Source of the DNA: Natrinema marinum
GTDB taxonomy: Archaea > Halobacteriota > Halobacteria > Halobacteriales > Natrialbaceae
Assembly: GCF_024296685.1 (NCBI RefSeq)
Contig: NZ_CP100763.1
Coordinates: 1,612,001 to 1,676,000, forward strand
Direction: 5' to 3'
DNA: 64,000 nucleotides
The position numbers were made by a program, and so were the translations under genes. Of the stretch, positions 25,492-32,962 are shown piece after piece (the stretch's first letter is position 1; the number at the start of each line of letters is the position of its first letter). Under the pieces are notes generated by a model, which saw nothing but the letters and a program-made list of their open reading frames with translations, was not told the origin of the DNA and did not search any database.

Positions 25492-26799
25492 CTACCGGTC
25501 GGAACGGACGAGTCGCAGTCCTGTCTTCGCCGTCTTCCAGGCCGGATAGGCGGTGTTGTAGACGCTGGTGGGCGCGTTCCGCGCCCCGGCACGGAGGAGT
25601 CGGTGGGTAAGCGGCGGACCGGACGTCGAGATCAGTTCGCCCAGATCTGCGTTCTCGAGCCACTCGAAGAACGCCGTCTCGGCCGGGGTCGCCGGCTCGG
25701 TCTCGCGCGCGCGGTCACGAATATCCGCCCACATGTGGCGCTCGTCCTGTCCGAGCACCCAGTCGCCGCGCTCCAAGGAGCGCCGGAGGTCGCGGTAGTC
25801 GGCGTCTGAGAACGGGTAGCCGTGCTGGGCCGGCTCGAGGCCGGCCAGCCGGAGGCCAACGGCGGTGCGGTAGCACTTCTCGCACTCGCCGCAGTTGCCG
25901 TCCATCCGGTCGTTGCAGGTCTGTAGCTGCAGGTTCGGGTCCTCCTCGCGGACGTAGTCGGCGATGACGTCCAGGCGCTCCTGTCTGGTGAGGTCGTAGG
26001 AGTCGTGGTGACACTGCGTGCCGGCCCACCGGACGTGATCGTCGATATCGGGTCTCGAGCCCCACTCGAGGTCGATCCCGTCCCAATGGGTCGCGGCGAC
26101 GTAGAGGTCCTCCATCCCGCGCGCGTAGGCCACCGGCGCGCAGAGCCCGAGGAGGCCGAGGCCGTGGCCCACGGAGCTGTACCAGCCGCCGTCGACGTAG
26201 CGCTTGTAGTGGGCCAACAGCATGGGATGGTCGAGGAAGGAGAGCATGTTCGACTCGACGAAGGCGGTCTCGCAGCCGTGATCGTCGGCGAAGCTCGAAA
26301 CGCGCGTCCGGAGGGCGTCCCACTTCCCGTCGTCGGCCGCGTCCGGCGTGATCGTCCAGCCCCGGATACTGATCAGCGTCGGCGACGCCTCGCGGTGGCG
26401 GACGTACGAACACGTCGAGTCGACGCCACCGGTGAACAGCAGGCCGCTCTCGTCGCCCGACTCGGGGTCGGGATCGATCGTCCGGCGCGCGTAGAGGGTG
26501 CCGCCCTCGAGGAAGTCGTGCATCTCGCACAGCGATGCCTTCACATCTTCGAGCGCCCGAGCGAACGTCGCGTCGACCTCGTCGACGTAGATATCGGCCC
26601 CGTTGGCCCACGCGACCGGACAGACCTGCGCGAGGACCGGGATCGCCAGAACGCCGTCGGGCACGTCCGCAATCGGCACGTCGTACTCGGTTCGAAACTG
26701 TTCGTCGGTGAAGAACCGCTCGAGGTCGCTCGAGGCGCGGATCGAACACTCGAGGGTGCCGTCGTCGGTGGAGAGGTGGTCGATGAGTATCGATGACAT
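25492..26799 (-). CDS. PP-loop ATP-utilising protein (ExsB/QueC-like) with Cys cluster
   Basis: 435 residues. An N-terminal domain (about 1-120) precedes LLFTGGVDSTCSYVRH, a PP-loop (SGGxDS-type) that adenylates a substrate. RMDGNCGECEKCYRTAVGLR near residue 300 is a zinc-binding cluster like that of QueC-type enzymes. The C-terminal 110 residues are unassigned. It does not look like true QueC (about 220 residues). It sits beside glycan genes, so modification of a sugar or surface molecule is possible but speculative. The gene at 27053 is divergent; I see no ATAACAAA copy on this side. Confidence 0.75.
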   Translation of the reverse strand: MSSILIDHLSTDDGTLECSIRASSDLERFFTDEQFRTEYDVPIADVPDGVLAIPVLAQVCPVAWANGADIYVDEVDATFARALEDVKASLCEMHDFLEGGTLYARRTIDPDPESGDESGLLFTGGVDSTCSYVRHREASPTLISIRGWTITPDAADDGKWDALRTRVSSFADDHGCETAFVESNMLSFLDHPMLLAHYKRYVDGGWYSSVGHGLGLLGLCAPVAYARGMEDLYVAATHWDGIDLEWGSRPDIDDHVRWAGTQCHHDSYDLTRQERLDVIADYVREEDPNLQLQTCNDRMDGNCGECEKCYRTAVGLRLAGLEPAQHGYPFSDADYRDLRRSLERGDWVLGQDERHMWADIRDRARETEPATPAETAFFEWLENADLGELISTSGPPLTHRLLRAGARNAPTSVYNTAYPAWKTAKTGLRLVRSDR

Positions 26800-26973
26800 A
26801 GGTGGCGTGTGGGTTGATCGATCGGACCGACCACTACCCGCTACAAAAATCATCAGAACCGTTGATCGATCACGAAAGGAGAAATCAACCGATAGCTGAC
26901 TATATGGACGGCATAGGGACGGCATAGATCGGCTACAGCCGCGCTACGATCTGCTTTCGACGGTAGGAGCTGT

Positions 26974-26983
26974 ATAACAAACG
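26974..26983 (+). promoter_or_regulatory. ATAACAAA motif, polytopic membrane protein promoter
   Basis: ATAACAAACG starts 38 bases before the ATG of a 14-codon upstream ORF (27012) and 79 before the main start. The spacing to the upstream ORF matches the DUF1616 promoter to within one base. Confidence 0.6.
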
Positions 26984-27011
26984 GCGTCAGCGGCGAGGAG
27001 TCGGCCAACAC

Positions 27012-27056
27012 ATGCATGTCGGGATGGACCCGGAGCGATCCGGTGAGCGGCCATGA
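27012..27056 (+). CDS. Candidate 14-codon upstream ORF before the membrane protein gene
   Basis: Encodes MHVGMDPERSGERP and ends in TGA overlapping the main ATG as ATGA. Its ATG is 29 bases beyond the end of the promoter motif, the place where leaderless transcription would begin. A GGTGAG just before the main ATG could support re-initiation. Confidence 0.4.
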   Translation: MHVGMDPERSGERP

Positions 27057-28843
27057 AACGATCGACGCTGAACGCGACGGTCGCAGTCGGGTTCGTCGCC
27101 GTCGCGATCGCGCTCCTCGTCGCGCGGGCGAACCCGGCGACGGCCTACGAGTCGTCCGTGTACGCGGGCACGCCGACGACCGCCTGGCTCGGGTTCGCGC
27201 TCGCGCTCGCGATCGCCGTCGGCACGTCACTCACTTGCCGAGGCCGCCAGCAGGGACTCGGCATCGGCCTCGGCGGGTTTACCGTCACGGCCATCGCGAG
27301 CCTCCCGGTGATCCGGAACTACTACTTCGCCGGGATGGGCGACGCGCTCAGCCATCTGGGGTGGACGCGTGACATCGTCGCCGGCACCACCGCACCCCAC
27401 GAGCTGTTCTATCCGGGATTGCACTCGATCGCGTCGACCCTACACTTCCTCGGCGGCGTATCGGTCGAGCGCGCCCTTCTCGTCGCGATGGTCGTTTTGT
27501 TCGTCCCGTTCGTGATCTTCGTCCCGCTCGTCGTTCGCGATATCGGTGGCGGCGGGCTGGCGGTCGGGCTCGCCGCGATCGTCTCCTGGATCGTGCTGCC
27601 CGTCAACAACATCGCGACCTTCATGGCCGTCCACACGAACTCGAACGCCCTGTTCGTCGTGCCCCCGGTCGTCTTCGCGGTCGTTGCTTACCTCCGGCGG
27701 CGGTCAACGATCGAGCGACTCCCCTTCGGCGTCTCCCCGTTCAGCGCGCTCATCTTCCTGACCGGGTTGGCGCTCCTGTTGATCCACCCCCAGCAGATGT
27801 TCAACGTCGTCGTCTTCATCGGCGCGATCAGCGCCGTCCAGTTCCTCGCGCGCCGACGCTACGACGATCACCCGATGCTCGAGCACCCGACGACCTACGT
27901 CCACACGATCTCACTGGGCGGGCTGTTCGCCCTCTGGGCGCTCGGCAACGAGCGATTCAGGCGGGCCGCCGTCGCCCTCGCTACCGGCTTGCTCTCGGCG
28001 GATATCGGCGGCAGCGCGCAGGTCAACCAGCAAGGATCGTCGTTGACCGAGATCGGCGGGAGTCTCTCCGAGATCTTCGTAAAGATGTTCCTCGACAAGG
28101 CGATCGTCGCCCTCGTCGTCGGCCTGTTCATTCTGGTCGTCTGGCTCGGTCGCTCGAGCCTCGACGCGGAAGCCAAGTCGTACGTGAACTACGTCGCACT
28201 CGCGCTGTTCCCGCTGTTCGGTATGTTCCTCGTCTACTTCCTCGGGACGCCGAAGATGGCGTTCCGCCAGATGGGGTTCATCTACGTCCTCGTAACGATC
28301 CTCGCGGGGGTCGCCCTGGCCCAGTTCGTCGGCGGACTCTCGAAGACGATTTCGACGCCCGGCGCGAACGCGGTGACGGCGCTCGTCTTGGGCGCCTGTC
28401 TCGTGTTGGGACTGATGACGATGTTCTCGTCACCGCTGATCTACAGATCGAGCCAGCACGTGACCGAGAGCATGATGAGCGGCTACGAAGACGGGCTGGA
28501 ACACGGAGCGGAGGGCGTCCCGTACGCGGGCATGGGATACGACCCCTACCGGTACGATCACGGTATCAACGGCCTCGCGGACGGGGACACGCTCAGCGGA
28601 GCGACGACGGCGACCGGGTCCGTCAACGCCACCGTGTTCTCGGCCGGCAACTACAGCGGGGCCTATCCCACCGACGAGTACTACTTCGTCGTCACGGAGT
28701 GGGACAGGACGAGAGAGTTGCGGGTCTACGAGGAGCTCAACTACGACGCAGCCGCAGTCGAGGGGCTCGAGACCGAGCCGACCGTGAACAAGGTGATCTC
28801 GAACGACGAGTTCACGATGTACGCGGTCGACAGCGAGCCGTAG
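27053..28843 (+). CDS. Polytopic membrane protein of unknown function (GT-C-like layout)
   Basis: 596 residues with roughly 11-13 predicted membrane helices, then a hydrophilic C-terminal domain (about 470-596). The first long loop holds YYFAGMGDALSHLGWTRDI, an acidic/His loop like that of GT-C glycosyltransferases, and a helix pair contains LLIHPQQMFNVVVF. I do not recognise a specific family. Candidate roles are polymerase, flippase-associated ligase or GT-C transferase acting on lipid-linked sugars outside the membrane. The promoter motif ties it to the surface-polymer genes. Translation may be coupled to a 14-codon ORF. Confidence 0.7.
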   Translation: MKRSTLNATVAVGFVAVAIALLVARANPATAYESSVYAGTPTTAWLGFALALAIAVGTSLTCRGRQQGLGIGLGGFTVTAIASLPVIRNYYFAGMGDALSHLGWTRDIVAGTTAPHELFYPGLHSIASTLHFLGGVSVERALLVAMVVLFVPFVIFVPLVVRDIGGGGLAVGLAAIVSWIVLPVNNIATFMAVHTNSNALFVVPPVVFAVVAYLRRRSTIERLPFGVSPFSALIFLTGLALLLIHPQQMFNVVVFIGAISAVQFLARRRYDDHPMLEHPTTYVHTISLGGLFALWALGNERFRRAAVALATGLLSADIGGSAQVNQQGSSLTEIGGSLSEIFVKMFLDKAIVALVVGLFILVVWLGRSSLDAEAKSYVNYVALALFPLFGMFLVYFLGTPKMAFRQMGFIYVLVTILAGVALAQFVGGLSKTISTPGANAVTALVLGACLVLGLMTMFSSPLIYRSSQHVTESMMSGYEDGLEHGAEGVPYAGMGYDPYRYDHGINGLADGDTLSGATTATGSVNATVFSAGNYSGAYPTDEYYFVVTEWDRTRELRVYEELNYDAAAVEGLETEPTVNKVISNDEFTMYAVDSEP

Positions 28844-28980
28844 CGGTCGCCGTCGGCGATCGGACGCGGAGTCAGCCACACCCAGCCTGACGGATGATCA
28901 CGCCGCGACGGTCACGGATCCGTCGCCGGTCTCGCTCGCTCGAGCGAGCCGATTGACCGTCGGTCACGATGGCGCCACTG

Positions 28981-29009
28981 CCCGAAATTGCGGGGTAATA
29001 GTCTATTAC
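28981..29009 (+). promoter_or_regulatory. Composite palindromic element, copy A
   Basis: CCCGAAATTGCGGG is followed directly by GTAATagtctATTAC, a perfect inverted repeat. A closely similar element lies at 51043-51075 on the other strand, and related GTAAT-N5-ATTAC sites at 30592 and 30653. Confidence 0.5.
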
Positions 29010-29119
29010 TGGATGGAAACGACGGTCGTGACCCTCTGAAACAGTAGCGGGAGAGCGTTCGTCCCGGAAACAGCCCGGTCGCCGGAAACAGCTTTCGCTC
29101 GGTCTCTCTCCGGCGATAC

Positions 29120-29146
29120 GCTCGTATTTCCGTCGCAAATACGAGC
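29120..29146 (+). promoter_or_regulatory. Perfect 10-bp inverted repeat
   Basis: Arms GCTCGTATTT (29120-29129) and AAATACGAGC (29137-29146) enclose seven bases. It lies 158 bases upstream of the beta-helix gene and 277 downstream of the membrane protein gene. It could be an operator or an RNA hairpin; there is no T-run typical of a terminator. Confidence 0.55.
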
Positions 29147-29267
29147 TTATGTGCCGGGTGATGCGATATCGAGACAGTCATATATTCGGAAACCATCCCC
29201 GATTCATTGTTCTATATTTCCCACTGGCGGGAACAAAGTCTGTAAATTTAAGCCATGATGGCAAGAA

Positions 29268-29277
29268 AAAGTTTATG
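29268..29277 (+). promoter_or_regulatory. Shared core promoter of beta-helix gene 1
   Basis: AAAGTTTATG ends 27 bases before the ATG. The same ten bases at the same distance occur before the other two beta-helix genes. GTCTGTAAATTT (29238-29249) lies 30 bases upstream, as before gene 2. Confidence 0.7.
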
Positions 29278-29303
29278 AGCGTAAGACGGAGTTACGGAGA
29301 TGT

Positions 29304-30254
29304 ATGGCGCAGAACCCCCGTACGTCCGAGACGGATTCCACTCCGACTACAGGTCGTAACTCTGGATTAAGCCGCCGTAACTACGTTCGCTCGCTCGCCG
29401 CGGTGGCGACGGCGACGACCGCACTCGGCGGCGCCGGAGCAGTCGCGGCCCAGGACGACTACGAGGTCATCGAAGCCCAGGGACAGACGATCACCATCGG
29501 CGCAGGCGAGACCTGGGAGAACAAGCTGATCGACATGACGACCGGTGCGGACATCGTCATCACCGCCCGCGACACCGACTGGACGATCCGAAACGTCGGT
29601 TTCAAAGGCGAGAACACGTCCGGCACCGGTACCGCCACCTTCGGCGTCGCCGACGTGAGCGGCGGGACGAGCACCGTCGAGAACGTCTACCTCGGTGACG
29701 GCTCGAGCACGGGCAACAGTAACCCGAACGGGCACGGCCAGACCGCCTTCTGGGTCGCCCCGGACCACTCCGGGCACATCGACTACAAAAACGTCAACAT
29801 CCAGAACTTCGCGGACAACGCGATCTACGGCTCCGCGCCTGGCAGCAAGGGAGGTGGCACTGTCCATATCGACAGCAGCTACGCCGCGAACTGTTACGTC
29901 TCGCACTTCCGACTGGCCACGGAAGGCAGCAAGGTCACGAACTCGAGTATCTACGTCGACGGGAGCGAGGGCTACGTCGGCCGCGGTATCTGGGCGTGGG
30001 CTCCCGGGACGATCGAAGTCGAGAGCTGCCAGATCGCGATGAACGGGCAGAACAACGCCATCGTCGCCGGCGCGAACGGGAAACCGACGGAAGTCGTCGT
30101 CACGGAAAGCGACTACGATGACACAGCAGGTATCGCCGAACACGCCGGCTCGAACGTCGAACTCGGCACCGATGTCGGTACGAACCCCGAGCCCTTCATC
30201 CCGGACGGCGTCCCAACCTCGCCGGAAGAGGCCGCATCGGGCGGCTCGAACTGA
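29304..30254 (+). CDS. Tat-exported right-handed beta-helix protein 1 (no C-terminal modules)
   Basis: 316 residues. The twin-arginine signal LSRRNYVRSLAAVATATTAL (RR at 24-25) ends near AVAA/QDD (about 50). The rest is a parallel beta-helix pattern: YEVIEAQGQTITIGAGETWE, then TIRNVGFKG and VENVYLGDG-type coils. It stops right after IPDGVPTSPEEAASGGSN. The two paralogues continue past this point with repeated modules. Beta-helix surface proteins often bind or cleave polysaccharides; catalytic residues are not evident. Secretion is expected as a folded protein. Its promoter is shared with the two paralogues. Confidence 0.85.
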   Translation: MAQNPRTSETDSTPTTGRNSGLSRRNYVRSLAAVATATTALGGAGAVAAQDDYEVIEAQGQTITIGAGETWENKLIDMTTGADIVITARDTDWTIRNVGFKGENTSGTGTATFGVADVSGGTSTVENVYLGDGSSTGNSNPNGHGQTAFWVAPDHSGHIDYKNVNIQNFADNAIYGSAPGSKGGGTVHIDSSYAANCYVSHFRLATEGSKVTNSSIYVDGSEGYVGRGIWAWAPGTIEVESCQIAMNGQNNAIVAGANGKPTEVVVTESDYDDTAGIAEHAGSNVELGTDVGTNPEPFIPDGVPTSPEEAASGGSN

Positions 30255-30591
30255 TCCCCGCTGCCGCGACCGCTCGCCGACCCGGTTCCCGCTGACGCTC
30301 CCCTCCACCGATTCCCCTCCGATCGGTCTTCCCCGACCGATCCCCGCTGACGCACTCCTCCACCACGCCGAACCCGGCCGGTCCTCCACCGGCCCTCCAC
30401 CGACCCTCCGACTCGCCGCCGCCCCGGTCGCGTTTTTCGGTTTCGATGCGCACGCGTACGCGTTTCGTCTGTTTTCGACTCGAGCGGATCGTTCACGCGC
30501 CCTCGAGCGCGACGTCGGTCCCCCTCGACTGCATCGACCACTGGACCCCGACGACACCGACGAACAGCGGCTCGGTCGGGTTCCGGGGCCG

Positions 30592-30668
30592 GTAATACCG
30601 AATTACTCGGGATTGAAACCTGTGACTTCGTGCTTCCGAGGGTTCTCGGGCGGTAATTCTGTATTACC
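30592..30668 (+). promoter_or_regulatory. Pair of GTAAT-N5-ATTAC sites
   Basis: GTAATaccgaATTAC (30592-30606) and GTAATtctgtATTAC (30653-30667) are 61 bases apart. The second is preceded by CTCGGGCG, resembling the left half of the composite element at 28981. They lie about 170-250 bases upstream of beta-helix gene 2. Confidence 0.5.
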
Positions 30669-30804
30669 AAACTGAACTCGCGCCCCGAGCTGGCCGCGGA
30701 GAGAATTTTATATGCGTCTTGTTGTTCCCAAAATAGTCATTCAATATTATACCATTCGTACCGATTATAGATACAGTCTGTAAATTTTAGGTACAGAAAT
30801 GCGG

Positions 30805-30814
30805 AAAGTTTATG
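30805..30814 (+). promoter_or_regulatory. Shared core promoter of beta-helix gene 2
   Basis: AAAGTTTATG ends 27 bases before the ATG at 30841. AGTCTGTAAATTT (30775-30787) lies 30 bases upstream, as before gene 1. Confidence 0.7.
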
Positions 30815-30840
30815 CCGTTAGTATCTAATTACCCGATTGC

Positions 30841-32640
30841 ATGGCACGCGACTCTTCGGTACTGGATGACGAGTCGACCGCCTCCGACGACGGGGAGGCG
30901 GCCGACGACGGCGGTAACGACGGATTACTGCACCGGCGATCGTACATGAAGCTGGCCGGTGCGACGACCGCGGCGGCGACGCTCACGGGAGCCGCGAGCG
31001 CCGACGACGACTACGACGTGATCGAGGCCCGCGGGCAGACGATCCGCGTCGGCCGCGGCGAGACGTTCGAGAACAAACTGATCGACCTCACGACGGGCGC
31101 GGGTTTCCTGATCTACGTCGAGGGAGCGAACTCGACGATCCGCAATATCGGATTCAAGGGCCTCTACCGCGGGGACTCGTTCATGATTTCGATCGACACC
31201 GGCCCGGGAGACATCCTCGTCGAGAACGTCTACCTCGGCGACGGCGCGACGAAGGAGGGCTCGAGTTTCGTTCACGGTCCCGGTGCGGTCTTCATGCACC
31301 GGGGCAGTCAGGCGGACATCACCTTCCGTAACTGTAACGTCCAGGGTTACCCGAACAACGGCTTTTACTGTTCCAACACGCCCTACGGCGGCAGCGTCCG
31401 CTTCGAGAACTGTTTCGGCAAGAACAACGGCGTCACGACCTTCCGGTGTGGCAGCGCAGAAGACGAGATCGTCAACTGCGTCGCCTACAACGACAACACG
31501 GATTACGGGCGCGGCTACGGCGGCTACGGCGAGACCAACGGCCGCCCCGTCTGGGTCTGGAACGGCGGGACCGTGACGATCCGCGACTCGCACTTCGCGG
31601 ACGGGCCGTACCCCTACGCGCTCGTCGCCGGCGCGAACGGCTCGCCCGGTAGCGTCGACTTCCGGAGCGGCGGCTACCGCGGCCAGATCCATCGGGCCAG
31701 TGGCTCGACGGTGAGCATCGGGAACGACGTCTCGAGCGATCCCGACCTCTCGATCCCCGACGGCGTCCCGACCTCGCCGGAGGAGGCCGCATCGAGCGGC
31801 TCCGGCGCCACCGGCACCAACCAATCGACCGACGACGAGAGCGTTCAGCTCCCCAACGTCCTCCTCGTGGACGGCAGTCCGGAGGACGCGACCCGATACG
31901 AGTTCAGCGTCGACGGCGCGATCGAGCGTTCGAACTACGAGGGTGCGTCGATCGACGACGAGGATGCGATCGACGGCTCGCTCGTGCAGGGCAGCGTCGC
32001 CGACTGGAAGGACGCCTTCCGGTTCGACGGCGAACTGACGAATCTCACCGTCGACGGCCCGGGAACGGTCTCCGTCAACGGCGAGCAGGTCGACCCCGAC
32101 GATTACGGCCAACAACTACCCCACGTGCTCGAGGTCGCGAGTCGGGGCACGCCAACGAGCTACGAAATCACGGTCGACGGCGCGGTCGAACTCGTCTCCG
32201 ACGACGCGCCGACCGCCGACGCGACGACTGTCTCGGGGTCGACCGTCCAGAGTTCGCTCACCGACGGAAGCCAGACGTTCCGGTTCTCGGGGGCGCTCAC
32301 CGACGTGACGTTCACCGACGGCGAGGCGGACGTGACCGTCGACGGCGAGCCGATCGATCCGAGCGAGTACGGCGACCACAAGATGCTGCCCCACGCGATA
32401 GTGGTCGACGGCGTCGAGGCCGACGGGCCGAGCGCCTACTCCTTCGAGGTCGACGGGACGGTCGTGCAGTCGAACTACGACGGCGCGTCGATCGACACCG
32501 AGGACGTGATCGACGGGACGGCCGTCCGCGGCGCGGTCGGCAACTGGCTCGACGCCTACTGGTTCGACGGCGACATCACGGACTTCCACCTGTGCGGTGA
32601 CGCCACGGTCGACGTGCAGTACAACGCGCGCGACCAGTAA
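30841..32640 (+). CDS. Tat-exported beta-helix protein 2 with three C-terminal modules
   Basis: 599 residues. An acidic N-terminus leads to the Tat signal LLHRRSYMKLAGATTAAATL (RR at 32-33). Residues about 57-320 are a parallel beta-helix like that of gene 1 (DYDVIEARGQTIRVGRGETF, IRNIGFKG, VENVYLGDG). After IPDGVPTSPEEAASSGS come three modules of about 88 residues (starting near 337, 426 and 515). Each has a V-DG start, a FRF-G-LT-V core and an end like VNGEQVDPDDYG. The modules look like beta-rich binding domains; no known family is assigned. It is convergent with the third paralogue. Confidence 0.85.
   Translation: MARDSSVLDDESTASDDGEAADDGGNDGLLHRRSYMKLAGATTAAATLTGAASADDDYDVIEARGQTIRVGRGETFENKLIDLTTGAGFLIYVEGANSTIRNIGFKGLYRGDSFMISIDTGPGDILVENVYLGDGATKEGSSFVHGPGAVFMHRGSQADITFRNCNVQGYPNNGFYCSNTPYGGSVRFENCFGKNNGVTTFRCGSAEDEIVNCVAYNDNTDYGRGYGGYGETNGRPVWVWNGGTVTIRDSHFADGPYPYALVAGANGSPGSVDFRSGGYRGQIHRASGSTVSIGNDVSSDPDLSIPDGVPTSPEEAASSGSGATGTNQSTDDESVQLPNVLLVDGSPEDATRYEFSVDGAIERSNYEGASIDDEDAIDGSLVQGSVADWKDAFRFDGELTNLTVDGPGTVSVNGEQVDPDDYGQQLPHVLEVASRGTPTSYEITVDGAVELVSDDAPTADATTVSGSTVQSSLTDGSQTFRFSGALTDVTFTDGEADVTVDGEPIDPSEYGDHKMLPHAIVVDGVEADGPSAYSFEVDGTVVQSNYDGASIDTEDVIDGTAVRGAVGNWLDAYWFDGDITDFHLCGDATVDVQYNARDQ
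31849..32637 (+). repeat. Three tandem modules in beta-helix protein 2
   Basis: In-frame units of about 267 bases start near 31849, 32116 and 32383. They share DGEL/ALT-DVT-type cores but have diverged in DNA. Confidence 0.75.
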
Positions 32641-32962
32641 CGCGACTCGGTTTTCTCGTTCCTCGTCGGACGGCACAACACAGCGCTCTTCGCGACGACC
32701 TCATCCGCGCACAATCGTAAGTTCGCGAAGCGGTATCCGAGATCTCGTCCGCTACGGCAGTCACAGACGAACCGACACCCAGTTGGGCGATATCGAACGG
32801 CTTCGTCGCGGGACGCTCGAGTCGGTCGGAGGGCTCGATCGGCCGTCAACCGAGCCATCCGCAGCCGACGCTCCGTACGGACCGTCGAGTCGTAACGGAC
32901 CAACCCCGACCGAATGCGATCGAAAGACGGAGTGAAGCGGAGTCCGGGTGCGAGTGAAAACG
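32641..32962. other. Convergent intergenic region
   Basis: Lies between the stops of beta-helix genes 2 and 3. T-rich tracts (cggttttctcgtt near 32648, and gcgttttcact on the minus strand near 32960) could terminate the two transcripts. No gene seen. Confidence 0.5.

Larger units (their letters stand above)
28844..29303. other. Long intergenic region with several inverted repeats
   Basis: No gene seen. It contains a composite palindromic element (28981-29009), two CCGGAAACAGC repeats (29064 and 29082), a perfect 10-bp hairpin (29120-29146) and the promoter of the first beta-helix gene. Base composition becomes AT-rich toward the right. Confidence 0.6.
30255..30840. other. Intergenic, with palindromes and C-rich direct repeats
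   Basis: No gene seen. It starts with imperfect direct repeats of cccgctgacgc (about 30290 and 30342) and ctccaccg units. Two GTAAT-N5-ATTAC sites follow (30592-30606, 30653-30667), then the AT-rich promoter of beta-helix gene 2. Confidence 0.55.

Noticed and set aside
29231-29240. GAACAAAGTC near beta-helix gene 1 as another ATAACAAA copy
   Set aside because: It lacks the ATA start, and the gene has its own distinct promoter box.
30255-30450. C-rich direct repeats as a possible mobile-element end
   Set aside because: Repeats are short and imperfect, and no transposase or target duplication is present.
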